A stretch of 64,000 bases of DNA, taken from the NCBI GenBank assembly GCA_024236395.1, contig JACKKO010000001.1:310001-374000 (forward strand), given 5' to 3'. Of the stretch, positions 25,656 to 34,395 are shown piece after piece. Position numbers and translations under genes: made by a program. How positions within the stretch are numbered: the first letter of the stretch is position 1; every line of letters begins with the position of its first letter. The notes beneath the pieces are model-generated. The model had not been told where the DNA came from. It ran no database searches and saw only the letters and a list, made by a program, of their open reading frames with translations. Source of the DNA: Hyphomicrobiales bacterium. Lineage in GTDB: Bacteria; Pseudomonadota; Alphaproteobacteria; Rickettsiales; JACKKO01.

Positions 25656-26621
25656 ATGAAGAAAACGCAAGCACAGGATACGGCATGCCCGGCGATGATC
25701 CGGATCGGAACGCGGGCCAGCCAGCTTGCCGTGGCACAGGCAGTGGAGGTCAAGAACCGTATCCTGGGGGCGTTCCCACAACTGACGCAGGACCAGATTG
25801 AACTGGTAAAAATCACGACAACCGGAGATAAAATCCAGGATCGTCATCTGGCCGAAATTGGCGGGAAAGGCCTGTTCACCAAGGAGATCGAAGAGGCATT
25901 GCAGGCAGACCGTATTGATCTGGCGGTACATTCCATGAAAGATATGCCAGACATCCTGCCGGACGGAATGGAAATTTTCTGTGTGCTGGAACGCGAAGAC
26001 CCACGGGATGCGTTTCTTTCACCAGTAGCCGGTGGTCTGGAAGCGTTGCCGAAAGGCGCCACCGTTGGTACGTCTTCTACCCGCCGCCAGTCGCAGTTGT
26101 TAAAAATCCGACCAGATTTGAAGATTATACCTTTTCGCGGTAATGTGAACACGCGTTTGCGCAAATTGCGTGAAGGGCAGGTGGACGCTACATTACTGGC
26201 TGTGGCGGGTCTCCGTCGGCTGGATATGCAGGAAGAAATCACGGCAATCCTGGAGCCAGACGTGATGCTGCCCGCCGTCTGTCAGGGCACGATTGGCATT
26301 GAGATTATGTCACGCAACGACCACCTGAAAGGCGTACTTACCGCCATCAATCATGAGCGCACGGCGATTCGTACCCGTGCAGAGCGGGCGTTTCTGCATG
26401 CGATGGGCGGAAGTTGCACCACGCCAATGGCCGGGTATGCCTGGTATGACGAAGCACGAACCCTGCATTTTGCCGGGCTGATTGCCGCACCGGACGGCAC
26501 AGAGTATTTTGCCGCAAGCCGGCAGGGCACATCCGAAGATGCCGCTGCGATGGGAAGCGAAGTAGGTGAAGAATTGCGCAGTAAGGGGCGGCATATTCTG
26601 GAAACCGGCTGGAAATCCTGA
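25656..26621 (+). CDS. hemC: Porphobilinogen deaminase (hydroxymethylbilane synthase)
   Basis: About 321 residues. Joins four porphobilinogens into hydroxymethylbilane. Motifs: IRIGTRASQLAVAQAVEVKN, TTGDKIQDRHLAEIGGKGLF, DLAVHSMKDMPD, VGTSSTRRQSQLLKIRPDL, FRGNVNTRLRKL and the cofactor cysteine in MGGSCTTPMAGYA (about Cys254). The start at 25656 adds a short leader before MIRIGTRAS; the ATG at that Met (about residue 14) is an alternative. First gene of the run hemC, hemD, Mic60, hemY. Confidence 0.96.
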   Translation: MKKTQAQDTACPAMIRIGTRASQLAVAQAVEVKNRILGAFPQLTQDQIELVKITTTGDKIQDRHLAEIGGKGLFTKEIEEALQADRIDLAVHSMKDMPDILPDGMEIFCVLEREDPRDAFLSPVAGGLEALPKGATVGTSSTRRQSQLLKIRPDLKIIPFRGNVNTRLRKLREGQVDATLLAVAGLRRLDMQEEITAILEPDVMLPAVCQGTIGIEIMSRNDHLKGVLTAINHERTAIRTRAERAFLHAMGGSCTTPMAGYAWYDEARTLHFAGLIAAPDGTEYFAASRQGTSEDAAAMGSEVGEELRSKGRHILETGWKS

Positions 26622-27382
26622 TGAAAGCGCCTCCGTTCACGGTACTGCTGACACGTCCGGAGGAAGATTCGGAGCGGCTTAAAAAGCTACTTAAGAAACA
26701 TCATATTACTTCCTGGGTAGAACCGATGCTGACCGTGCATTATCCCCGTCCGCGCATCAAGGCGATTGCTGAAGCGCTTAAGCAACAACCGGCGGCGATC
26801 CTCATTACCTCCGCCAACGGTCTCAGGGCACTGATGAAGGCGTCTTCCCGGCGCAACGGGGTGCTTTATACGGTAGGGTCAGCTTCCGCAGAAGAGGCAA
26901 GGACCGCAGGTTACAAGCAGGTGCGGGTGGCAGAAGGCAATGCCAATTTACTGGCACGATTAGTGATGCAGACCCGTACTCCGGCAGAAGGTACATTATT
27001 GCATATTGCCGGTAGTGTGCAGGTGGGGGATCTGGCCGGCAAGCTGAAAGCGGCAGGTTATACGGTTTCCCGCGTGACGGGCTATGATGCGGAGCCGGTC
27101 AGAACACTTTCCCCTTCGCTGGTAAAGGCATTAAAGGCAAAGCAAATTCCATGCGTAGTCTTTTATTCACCACGTACGGCGCGGGTATTCTGCCGCTTGG
27201 TGGAAAGGGTCAATGTGCAGGATGCCTGTCAGTCCATGCAGGCGATCTGCCTGAGTGAAGGGGTGGCCAAAATGCTGGAGCCGTCGCAGTGGCAGGCAAT
27301 TCATGTCGCTACCACACCGGATACCAACGCGATGCTGGCATTGATTGATCGGGCAAAGCAGGCTATAGAAAAGCATGGCTGA
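26621..27382 (+). CDS. hemD: Uroporphyrinogen-III synthase
   Basis: About 253 residues. Closes hydroxymethylbilane with ring-D inversion. The family is weakly conserved; visible features are VLLTRPEEDSERLKKLL, AILITSANGLRALMKASSR, TVGSASAEEARTAGYKQVRV, LLHIAGSVQVGDLAGKLKAA and VVFYSPRTARVFCRLVE. Overlaps the last base of the hemC stop and the first 8 nt of the Mic60-like gene. Confidence 0.92.
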   Translation: MKAPPFTVLLTRPEEDSERLKKLLKKHHITSWVEPMLTVHYPRPRIKAIAEALKQQPAAILITSANGLRALMKASSRRNGVLYTVGSASAEEARTAGYKQVRVAEGNANLLARLVMQTRTPAEGTLLHIAGSVQVGDLAGKLKAAGYTVSRVTGYDAEPVRTLSPSLVKALKAKQIPCVVFYSPRTARVFCRLVERVNVQDACQSMQAICLSEGVAKMLEPSQWQAIHVATTPDTNAMLALIDRAKQAIEKHG

Positions 27383-28316
27383 TACATCCGCTGAGCGCAA
27401 AAAGAATGCTGCATCCTCTGAAGATGAAGCGAAGGTCATTGAATACTCTCCTTCCAATACAGTGCCCACGAAGCTGATTATTCTGTTGGCTACGGGGGTA
27501 TTACTTATGGGGATAGGGGTTGGTGGCGGTGCGTATTATCTGTGGGATCAGCGCGTGCAGAAGGGGTTGCACATCCCGGATATCACCCCGCTGGAATCAG
27601 CGCTAAAAGCCTCAGATGCCCGTACTACATTGCTGGAAAATGCGTTGGCGGAATCACAGCGGCAATTTGCGCTGCTGGAAGCAGCAATCGCACAGAACCA
27701 TGAGGCGCTGCAATCCTTCACTGGCCCGGTGGTGACGACGCAATCGGCACAGCCTGCCAGTTTGCCGTTACTGCTTGCCATCTCGCTTCGGACACGCTGG
27801 CAACTGGCACTGCCCATTGAAGAAGAACGGACATTACTACGTGATGCCATAAGGGATGACGTGATGCTGCGTTCCGCACTGCGTGAGCTGGAAACGTTGC
27901 TGGCGCGGCAAATGCCGGCTCGTGCTGCATTACCTGGGCAGTTCCTCAATGCGTTACAGGAAACCAAGGCACCATCCACCATGCAGGAGATGAAGCCGGA
28001 AGAAGTAACACAGGAAGCCGGGATATTTGCACGGCTGAAACAACGAGTACTGGCGCCGATTAAAGTGCACAAAGTGTCAGATGCTTCTACATCTCCGGAA
28101 AATACCGCACAGCAGGATGCGTTTCTCGCGTTGCAATCATCGCAATGGGATGCATTTCTCGCGTATGCAACCGCGGTTCCATCCCCTGGCCCGGCATTAC
28201 AGGATGTGATCGATGCTGTCCGGTATTACCGGCAGGTGGATCAGGCATTGGTGCAGTTAATACGCGATGCTGCCGTCCGTATGCTATCGCAAGTGGAACC
28301 AACGGAGACGCGCTAA
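27375..28316 (+). CDS. Mitofilin/Mic60-like inner-membrane protein
   Basis: About 313 residues. A short cytosolic N-terminus, one membrane segment (LIILLATGVLLMGIGVGGGA, about 34-55), a helical coiled region (ITPLESALKASDARTTLLEN, LAESQRQFALLEAAIAQNHE) and a C-terminal helical domain match alphaproteobacterial Mic60 (COG4223), which shapes intracytoplasmic membranes and is the ancestor of mitochondrial mitofilin. The genomic slot between hemD and hemY is the usual one. Gammaproteobacterial HemX occupies the same slot with a similar layout, so the call rests on context and topology. It overlaps hemY as TAATG. Confidence 0.75.
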   Translation: MADTSAERKKNAASSEDEAKVIEYSPSNTVPTKLIILLATGVLLMGIGVGGGAYYLWDQRVQKGLHIPDITPLESALKASDARTTLLENALAESQRQFALLEAAIAQNHEALQSFTGPVVTTQSAQPASLPLLLAISLRTRWQLALPIEEERTLLRDAIRDDVMLRSALRELETLLARQMPARAALPGQFLNALQETKAPSTMQEMKPEEVTQEAGIFARLKQRVLAPIKVHKVSDASTSPENTAQQDAFLALQSSQWDAFLAYATAVPSPGPALQDVIDAVRYYRQVDQALVQLIRDAAVRMLSQVEPTETR

Positions 28317-29644
28317 TGTTCCGCCTGATGATGGTGATTCTGCTGGTGACGCTGGTGGCGTTTGGGCTGAACATGGTGATACAATTTGGTGGCGTGGTGA
28401 CACTGGAGTGGGCAGATTACCACGTGGAAATGCCTACCGGCTATATGCTTCTTATCATTCTGGGAACGTTATTTGCGCTTTGGCTCCTGTTCATGGTAAT
28501 GGGCTGGCTCCGCCGGTTACCGCACCGGGTGGATCATTCGGTGCATCAGCATCGTCAGCAACGTATCCAAAATGCGCTGGAGCAGGCACTTCTCGGTATT
28601 GCGGAGCAGGATGGCAAGGCTCTCACCCAGGCAGCGAAATCCTTGCGTCATGCGCTGCCGAAAACGTCCCTTTTGCCAAAGCTGGTACATTATGAATCCC
28701 ACCGTGTTTCCGGTGAGGTGGAAAAAGCCGATGAAGCAGCACGTGAACTGCTGAAGGAAGAACGTACCCGGTTTATTGGTTTGCGGCATGTGATGGAGAA
28801 AGCGCAGGCAGAAGGCAATCATCCTGCTGCCCTGCAATTTGCCCGTGAGTTGCAAAAGGTGCGTCCGGATTTGCCAGATACCACTCAATCCCTGCTGACG
28901 GAACTGAAATATACGGGCCGCTATGAGGAGGCGGCATCGGTTCTGGAAGAACTGCAGCAGCAACGGTTTTTGCCTGCTAAGAAATCCATTCGTGAGAAAG
29001 AACATCACGAGCAGGGGGTGTTGTTACTCATGCGCTCGCGGGAGGCTATGGTGCAGGGGCATCAGGAAGAGGCGATGCACTATGCGGAGGAGGCTTACCG
29101 GCATCAGCCATCTTTTGAGCCGGTGGCTCAGCATTTTGCAGCATTACTGGCACAGGCAGGCACTATGCGCCGTGCCACATCGGTGCTGGAGCGTTTGTGG
29201 AAAGAGCGCCCCAATGACCTGATTGCGCAACAATATCTGACAGTGATACCGGCGGAAACGGTGAAAAAACGGCTACGGCGTGCTAAAAAATTATTAACGC
29301 TGCAGCCCGAACATCCAGCGGCATTGCGCGCGGTGGCTACTGCTGCGCTGGAGGTAGACGATACGATGCAGGCACGTGAAATGCTAGAGCGGGCATTGCA
29401 GAAAGAAAGCCATCCGGCAAGTTACCAGTTAATGGCCCGGCTGCTGGAAGCCGAAGGCGAATCGCAGGATGAAATTTTATCCTGGAAGGAAAAGGCACGC
29501 GATAGCCTGGCTCCTTCCTGGCGCTGTGGTGCGTGTGGACACGAAGCGCGGGAGTGGCACTTTGTTTGCCCCAGCTGTCAGGTGTTGGATCGGATGGCGC
29601 TCAGGCAGGAAAATGCGGCTGGAGCGCTAATACACAAAGCGTAG
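28316..29644 (+). CDS. hemY: HemY-family TPR membrane protein with C-terminal zinc ribbon
   Basis: About 442 residues. Two N-terminal membrane segments (MMVILLVTLVAFGLNMVIQF and MLLIILGTLFALWLLFMVMG), then a HemY_N region (RQQRIQNALEQALLGIAEQD) and TPR-like helices (LLTELKYTGRYEEAASVLEE, LEVDDTMQAREMLERALQ). It ends with a rubredoxin-like CGACG...CPSC zinc-ribbon pair. HemY proteins accompany haem synthesis genes, but their molecular role is unsettled. Start ATG overlaps the Mic60-like stop; a longer frame from 28145 would run inside that gene. Its last 18 nt overlap the convergent lipoprotein gene. Confidence 0.88.
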   Translation: MFRLMMVILLVTLVAFGLNMVIQFGGVVTLEWADYHVEMPTGYMLLIILGTLFALWLLFMVMGWLRRLPHRVDHSVHQHRQQRIQNALEQALLGIAEQDGKALTQAAKSLRHALPKTSLLPKLVHYESHRVSGEVEKADEAARELLKEERTRFIGLRHVMEKAQAEGNHPAALQFARELQKVRPDLPDTTQSLLTELKYTGRYEEAASVLEELQQQRFLPAKKSIREKEHHEQGVLLLMRSREAMVQGHQEEAMHYAEEAYRHQPSFEPVAQHFAALLAQAGTMRRATSVLERLWKERPNDLIAQQYLTVIPAETVKKRLRRAKKLLTLQPEHPAALRAVATAALEVDDTMQAREMLERALQKESHPASYQLMARLLEAEGESQDEILSWKEKARDSLAPSWRCGACGHEAREWHFVCPSCQVLDRMALRQENAAGALIHKA

Positions 29645-30010
29645 CTGCAGGCCGATGGTTTTCTTTTTATGGTCTGCCCCCAGCGAAACATAACTCCGGT
29701 CAAACCAGGAATCATCTTCACCCGGGTGATCTACCATCAGGGCTTCCGCCGCGTAGTAGGATTTCTTGCGCTTTAAGATGACGGTCTGTCCGTTCGTTCC
29801 TTCCTCACCTTTGAAATGCAATGCCCCAAACTCATAAAGGCCTTTCTCCTTCGGACGTTTGGCCGCACTTCTAGGCTCGCCAGTTATTGCGCGTTTGTTT
29901 AACTCCCCGCGGCTGATATACGATACGTTCGCACAGGCGGGGAGCATAACCAGGCATCCCACCAGGATCAGTGGTAACAGAATGCCCAACTTTTTATTAT
30001 GTGTTTTCAT
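29627..30010 (-). CDS. Putative lipoprotein
   Basis: About 127 residues. N-terminus KKLGILLPLILVGCLVMLPA followed by Cys fits a lipoprotein signal peptide with lipobox LPAC (Cys about 26). The mature part is basic and Tyr-rich (GLYEFGALHFKGEEGTNGQT, KKKTIGLQLRFVY); the ending in an aromatic beta-like strand recalls small outer-membrane-associated proteins. No family recognised. TATAAT at about 30018-30023 on the - strand lies just before the ATG, suggesting a very short leader. The stop overlaps the hemY 3' end. Confidence 0.65.
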   Translation of the reverse strand: MKTHNKKLGILLPLILVGCLVMLPACANVSYISRGELNKRAITGEPRSAAKRPKEKGLYEFGALHFKGEEGTNGQTVILKRKKSYYAAEALMVDHPGEDDSWFDRSYVSLGADHKKKTIGLQLRFVY

Positions 30011-30075
30011 ACCTTTAATTATACCATATCAACGGCAATAACCCCATAAAAATCACGTGAAATAGGGCAGTTTGC

Positions 30076-30147
30076 TGCACTGCAAAATATATGTACAATG
30101 CTATGATAAATAAGGCGGAACGCGTGTGAAAAATGCGATGCAGTGCA
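30076..30147. promoter_or_regulatory. Paired TGCA-S-TGCA dyads upstream of phhB
   Basis: TGCACTGCA at 30076-30084 and its reverse complement TGCAGTGCA at 30139-30147 (extended to GATGCA-G-TGCATC at 30137-30149) lie 63 bp apart centre to centre, about six helical turns. The first overlaps the expected -35 position of a -10-like TATGAT at 30102-30107. They could bind one regulator with looping. The regulator is not identifiable. Confidence 0.35.
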
Positions 30148-30252
30148 TCATTACGGAGTGGGGGTTGATTTTGTCTATTGAGTGTTTATATTCTGCTTGC
30201 AACACGTGACGTTGGCAATGTGGCACAATACCAACGCAGAAGGGGAGTTACT

Positions 30253-30582
30253 ATGGCCTTAGAACAACAACAATGTATCCCGTGTGAAGGGGGTGTAAAG
30301 CGCCTGGATGAAGCACAGGCGAGCACGATGCTTTTGCAAACACCCGGCTGGGAAATGGTGGACGATGCGCGTAAGATTGAGCTTAAATGTGTGTTTAAAA
30401 ATTTTGCAGAGGCGTTAGCGTTCGTCAATAAAGTGGGACAAGTGGCCGAGGAACAAAATCACCACCCGGATATTTTGTTCGGCTGGGGCTATGCCAAGAT
30501 TACCATCCAGACGCACGCTATTGCCGGGTTGCATGAGAATGATTTCGTGCTCGCGGCAAAAATCAACACGCTGCTGAAGTAA
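30253..30582 (+). CDS. phhB: Pterin-4a-carbinolamine dehydratase
   Basis: About 109 residues. Dehydrates 4a-hydroxytetrahydrobiopterin after aromatic hydroxylation. The active-site HHPD block (AEEQNHHPDILFGWGYAKIT) with adjacent histidines, and the ending THAIAGLHENDFVLAAKIN, are diagnostic. The start at 30253 is set by AGGGGAG at 30241-30247; an upstream in-frame start at 30178 would add a non-family extension across the non-coding region. Transcribed with the dipeptidase and yaaA, 5 nt apart each. Confidence 0.93.
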   Translation: MALEQQQCIPCEGGVKRLDEAQASTMLLQTPGWEMVDDARKIELKCVFKNFAEALAFVNKVGQVAEEQNHHPDILFGWGYAKITIQTHAIAGLHENDFVLAAKINTLLK

Positions 30583-30587
30583 CTGCT

Positions 30588-31139
30588 ATGCTGGTTGCGA
30601 TTACGCCACCGGAATTTGATGTGGTGCTGGATATTGCCTACGCAACCTCGCACAATTTTACCGGTCACCCGCACTACAAACATCCCCATGCGTATTTACG
30701 TCCGGAAGCTGCTGAAGCGCTTTCCCGCGCGATTACCGTTGCTGCAGGCATTGGTTTGCGCCTGAAGATTTTTGATGCCTATCGTCCGCTGGAAGTGCAA
30801 AAGGCCTTCTGGGAACATACACCCGACCCGGAATTTCTTTCGCCACCGGAAGGAGGGAGTGTGCCGCATTGCCGAGGGGTAGCGGTGGATCTCACGCTGG
30901 TGAACGAGAATGAAGAAGCGTTGCCGATGGGGACAGTGTTTGATGCATTCACGCCGCTTTCCCATCATGGTGCAACAGGCATTTCACCGGAAGCCCAACG
31001 TAACCGGCTCTTGCTGGCGGGCATTATGGCGACGGCGGGGTGGGATTATAACCCAACAGAATGGTGGCATTACCAATTATTTAAGCCACGCGAATACCCG
31101 GTGTTGAGCGATGCAGAAGCCGGAACCGGCCTGATATAA
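30588..31139 (+). CDS. ddpX: D-alanyl-D-alanine dipeptidase (VanX/DdpX family)
   Basis: About 183 residues. Zinc peptidase that cleaves D-Ala-D-Ala. Features: KIFDAYRPLEVQKAFWEH, the metal motif in GSVPHCRGVAVDLTLV (consensus SxHxxGxAxD), and EWWHYQLF with the catalytic Glu and third zinc His. In non-resistant bacteria it acts in peptidoglycan turnover and D-Ala recovery. No vanA/H genes are adjacent, so a resistance role is unlikely. No signal peptide visible, so it is probably cytosolic. Confidence 0.92.
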   Translation: MLVAITPPEFDVVLDIAYATSHNFTGHPHYKHPHAYLRPEAAEALSRAITVAAGIGLRLKIFDAYRPLEVQKAFWEHTPDPEFLSPPEGGSVPHCRGVAVDLTLVNENEEALPMGTVFDAFTPLSHHGATGISPEAQRNRLLLAGIMATAGWDYNPTEWWHYQLFKPREYPVLSDAEAGTGLI

Positions 31140-31144
31140 ATGCC

Positions 31145-31906
31145 ATGCTGATACTTCTCTCTCCTGCTAAGACACTGGATTACGATGCAGAAAAACGCGT
31201 GCCGTTTGTCACGCAGCCGGAGCTACTGGCACGTAGTAAGTTACTCGTCAAAACACTGCGCACCTATAACGTAGCGGACTTAAAAAAACTCATGCAAGTG
31301 AGTGATGCAATTGCGGCATTAAATGAAGCACGTTATCAGGCATTCAAGACCCCATTTACCGAAGCCAATGCCCGTGCGGCGATCGAGGTTTTTCGCGGGG
31401 ATGTATACACGGGGTTGGCGGCCGATGATTTTACGGAAAAGGATTATCGTTACGCACAGGATCATCTGCGGATTCTTTCCGGGTTATACGGTGTGTTGCG
31501 CCCGCTGGACCTGATGCAACCCTACCGGCTGGAGATGGGCATCAGCCTGCCCAACCCGGAAGGAAAAAACCTCTACGAGTTCTGGGGGGAACGCATTACG
31601 ACACTGGTGGATAAGGCAGCGCAGGAACAGGGCGGTGTAGTGATTAACCTTGCATCCACCGAGTATTTCAAATCCATCCCGCCGAAGAAACTCAAGAGCC
31701 GCCTGCTGACACTGACATTCAAGGAACAGCGTGACAGTCAGTTTAAGGTCATAGGACTGATGGCAAAAAAGGCACGCGGGATGATGGCACGCTATATCAT
31801 CAAACACGCGCTCACTGTGCCACAGAAAATAAAACACTTTACCGGAGGTGGTTATCAGTATATGTCGTCACATTCGGACGAGAACGAATGGGTTTTTGTC
31901 CGGTAA
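31145..31906 (+). CDS. yaaA: Peroxide-stress protein YaaA (DUF328)
   Basis: About 253 residues. YaaA lowers free iron damage during peroxide stress in E. coli and has a DNA-binding fold. Motifs: LILLSPAKTLDYD at the N-terminus, DFTEKDYRYAQDHLRILSGL, YGVLRPLDLMQPYRLEMGIS and VINLASTEYFKSIPPKKL. Length is standard. Third gene of the phhB-ddpX-yaaA set, 5 nt after ddpX. Confidence 0.95.
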   Translation: MLILLSPAKTLDYDAEKRVPFVTQPELLARSKLLVKTLRTYNVADLKKLMQVSDAIAALNEARYQAFKTPFTEANARAAIEVFRGDVYTGLAADDFTEKDYRYAQDHLRILSGLYGVLRPLDLMQPYRLEMGISLPNPEGKNLYEFWGERITTLVDKAAQEQGGVVINLASTEYFKSIPPKKLKSRLLTLTFKEQRDSQFKVIGLMAKKARGMMARYIIKHALTVPQKIKHFTGGGYQYMSSHSDENEWVFVR

Positions 31907-31930
31907 CCCAATGTTAGCAAAGGATCATTC

Positions 31931-32338
31931 ATGAAAAAACTTTTTGCTCTGTTTACGTTTGTGCTGGTGCTGAGTCCACTGGCTGTTGCTGCGGAAGAAG
32001 GTATTAATGAAATCACCGCGGAAGAAATTATTGCCCTGAAAGAAGAAGGCAAACCATTCAAGTTGATTGATGCCCGTGGCGGGGAGTATTTTGATGGTAC
32101 GGTCATTGAAGGTGCCATGCATCTGAGTGCTGAAGATGTCACGGCAGAAACGCTGGCAGAAATTGCTCCGAATAAGGAAGAGCTGGTCGTGTTCTATTGC
32201 ACCAATGTGGATTGCCCGGCCAGTCTGAAGTCTGCCGCAAAAGCTCAGGAAGCAGGCTATGCCAATGTGGCCAAATACAAGGGTGGCATTGAAGAATGGA
32301 AGGAAAAGGGTCTGCCGACGGAAACACTGGCAAACTAG
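31931..32338 (+). CDS. Periplasmic rhodanese-like protein
   Basis: About 135 residues. Signal peptide KKLFALFTFVLVLSPLAVAA with cleavage near residue 21, then one rhodanese domain (FKLIDARGGEYFDGTVIEGA, VVFYCTNVDCPASLKSAAKA, GGIEEWKEKGLP). The catalytic cysteine is in CTNVDC, an active loop with two cysteines, so thiol redox rather than sulfur transfer is possible. Stands 24 nt after yaaA and ends before a strong terminator. Confidence 0.88.
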   Translation: MKKLFALFTFVLVLSPLAVAAEEGINEITAEEIIALKEEGKPFKLIDARGGEYFDGTVIEGAMHLSAEDVTAETLAEIAPNKEELVVFYCTNVDCPASLKSAAKAQEAGYANVAKYKGGIEEWKEKGLPTETLAN

Positions 32339-32370
32339 TTCCGACCAGCCTTTTGGCTATTTGTAAGGAA

Positions 32371-32397
32371 AAGCCCCGGTAAACCGGGGCTTTTTTG
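32371..32397 (+). terminator. Rho-independent terminator after the rhodanese gene
   Basis: AAGCCCCGG (32371-32379) pairs with CCGGGGCTT (32384-32392) around TAAA, followed by a T-run to 32396. Ends the phhB-ddpX-yaaA-rhodanese transcript. Confidence 0.93.
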
Positions 32398-32452
32398 TTA
32401 GACAGAATCCAAAAATGCACTATGATAGAGCGCGTTAGAGAGGAATATTCGC

Positions 32453-33115
32453 ATGCGTCGTCCTGAAATTGTCATTGCGGTGCCCAAGGGCCGTATCCTG
32501 GGAGAACTGATGCCGCTTTTTGATAAAGTGGGACTGAAGCCGGAAGCCAGTTTTTATGATGAAAACAGTCGCCAGCTTTCGTTCAGCACTAATCACACGA
32601 ACGTCACCCTAATCCGGGTGCGCAGTTTTGACGTAGCAACGTTTGTAGCATTTGGTGCGGCGGATCTGGGGGTGGCTGGTAAGGACGTGCTGATGGAATT
32701 TGAGTACCCGGATTTATACGCGCCGGTGGATTTGCAGATCGGGCATTGCCGAATGTCGTTGGCAGCCCCGGCGGAACTTTCGGAGAATCAGGATTTCTGG
32801 CGGCAGAGCCATATTCGTGTGGCCACCAAATACGTGAATATTACCCGCAACTTTTTTGCCCAGCGGGGAATTCAGGCGGAATGCATTAAGCTCAACGGGG
32901 CACTGGAAATTGCCCCGCAATATGGGCTGTGCCAGCATATTGTGGATCTGGTCAGCACCGGCGGAACATTGAAAGCCAACGGGCTGAAAGAGATGGAAGT
33001 GATTACTGAGATTACTTCGCGGCTGATTGTACATCGCGGGGCGTATAAGACGCGCAGCGCTGCCATCGGTCACTGGGTCACGGCATTTGAGGAGGCAGTC
33101 AAAGATGGCAACTAA
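32453..33115 (+). CDS. hisG: ATP phosphoribosyltransferase, short form
   Basis: About 220 residues. First step of histidine synthesis. Motifs: VIAVPKGRILGELMPLF, FGAADLGVAGKDVLME, HIRVATKYVNITRNFFAQRG and the PRPP site DLVSTGGTLKANGLKEM. It lacks the C-terminal ACT-like regulatory domain of long HisG. Short HisG normally needs HisZ as regulatory subunit; no hisZ is in the window. The first 11 nt of hisD overlap its end. Confidence 0.94.
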   Translation: MRRPEIVIAVPKGRILGELMPLFDKVGLKPEASFYDENSRQLSFSTNHTNVTLIRVRSFDVATFVAFGAADLGVAGKDVLMEFEYPDLYAPVDLQIGHCRMSLAAPAELSENQDFWRQSHIRVATKYVNITRNFFAQRGIQAECIKLNGALEIAPQYGLCQHIVDLVSTGGTLKANGLKEMEVITEITSRLIVHRGAYKTRSAAIGHWVTAFEEAVKDGN

Positions 33116-34391
33116 ACGTTTCAGCACGGAAGACGGATTTGATCAGGCGCTTAAGGCCTATATCACGCAGCACAGTGCGGTACGCCCGGAAATCGAACAG
33201 GCGGTGGCCGGCATTATCACTGCGGTACGCACGCGCGGAGATGCGGCGGTGCTGGAATATACCCGGCAGTTTGATCATGCCGGGGCCACACGTGATGCGC
33301 TGCGGGTGCCGGTAGAGGTGATTGACCGTGCTTATGCGTCTTGCCCGGCGGAACTGCGGCAGGCGCTGGAGCGGGCGGGTCAGCGCATTGAGGCGTATCA
33401 TCGCCGCCAGTTGCCGGAAGATGTCCGCTACACCGATCCGGACGGGATCACGCTGGGCTGGCAATGGCGTCCGGTGGATGCGGTGGGGCTTTATGTGCCT
33501 GGCGGCAAGGCAGTGTATCCCAGCTCGGTATTGATGAATGCGATTCCGGCGCGGATTGCCGGAGTGAAGCGCATTGCCATGGTGGTGCCGGCACCGGGTG
33601 GCGAAGTCAACCCACTGGTACTGGCGGCGGCCAAGATTGCGGATATACGGGAAGTCTATGCGATCGGGGGCGCACAGGCGGTAGCCGCGCTGGCGATTGG
33701 CACGGAAACCATCCCCAAGGTGGATATGATCGTGGGGCCGGGGAATGCCTATGTGGCGGCGGCTAAGCGCCAGCTTTTCGGCGAAGTGGGGATTGATATG
33801 GTTGCCGGGCCTTCGGAGATTCTGGTGATTGCCGATGACTCAGCAAATCCCGGTTGGCTGGCGGCGGATTTGTTATCGCAGGCCGAGCACGATACCGACG
33901 CGCGCGCCATCCTGGTGACGGATAGCGAGGCGCTGGCCGACCAGGTGATAGAGAAGGTAGAGCAAAGTTTTGCCTTGCTGTCGCGGGCGGAAATGGCGCG
34001 CCAGTCCTGGCAGGAAAACGGGCTGGTGGTTGTGATGCCCTCTTTGGAAGAAGCCGCCGAGGTGGCTAACCGTCTGGCACCGGAACATCTGGAGCTGGCG
34101 GTGGAAGAACCGGACGCGCTATTACCACAATTGCGGCATGCCGGGGCGATCTTCCTGGGGCATCACACGCCGGAGGCGGTGGGTGATTATACTGCCGGAC
34201 CCAGCCACGTGTTACCCACCGGGGGCAGCGCGCGGTTCTCGTCCGGCCTTTCGGTCTATAGTTTTTTGAAGCGCAGCTCATTGATTGGTTGCTCCGTGGA
34301 AGGATTTGCCGCACTGGCAGAGGAAACCGCCGCACTGGCCGATGCCGAAGGCCTGACTGCGCATGCGCTTTCGGTACGGATACGGAAGTAA
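33105..34391 (+). CDS. hisD: Histidinol dehydrogenase
   Basis: About 428 residues. Oxidises histidinol to histidine in two NAD-dependent steps. Motifs: GLYVPGGKAVYPSSVLMNAI, VGPGNAYVAAAKRQLFGEVG, IDMVAGPSEILVIADDSANP, LLSQAEHDTDARAILVTDSE and APEHLELAVEEPD with zinc and catalytic His/Glu residues. The start at 33105 follows GAGGAGG at 33089-33095; a longer frame from 33027 lies in hisG. Followed 4 nt later by an unrelated unknown gene. Confidence 0.96.
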   Translation: MATKRFSTEDGFDQALKAYITQHSAVRPEIEQAVAGIITAVRTRGDAAVLEYTRQFDHAGATRDALRVPVEVIDRAYASCPAELRQALERAGQRIEAYHRRQLPEDVRYTDPDGITLGWQWRPVDAVGLYVPGGKAVYPSSVLMNAIPARIAGVKRIAMVVPAPGGEVNPLVLAAAKIADIREVYAIGGAQAVAALAIGTETIPKVDMIVGPGNAYVAAAKRQLFGEVGIDMVAGPSEILVIADDSANPGWLAADLLSQAEHDTDARAILVTDSEALADQVIEKVEQSFALLSRAEMARQSWQENGLVVVMPSLEEAAEVANRLAPEHLELAVEEPDALLPQLRHAGAIFLGHHTPEAVGDYTAGPSHVLPTGGSARFSSGLSVYSFLKRSSLIGCSVEGFAALAEETAALADAEGLTAHALSVRIRK

Positions 34392-34395
34392 CCAT

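Noticed and set aside
25613..25816. 68-residue N-terminal extension of tsaD
   Set aside because: Would run antisense through the hemC start; the family begins at the ATG at 25612.
30588..31139. VanX-type gene as vancomycin resistance
   Set aside because: No vanH/vanA partners; the gene sits with housekeeping genes, and a peptidoglycan recycling role fits better.
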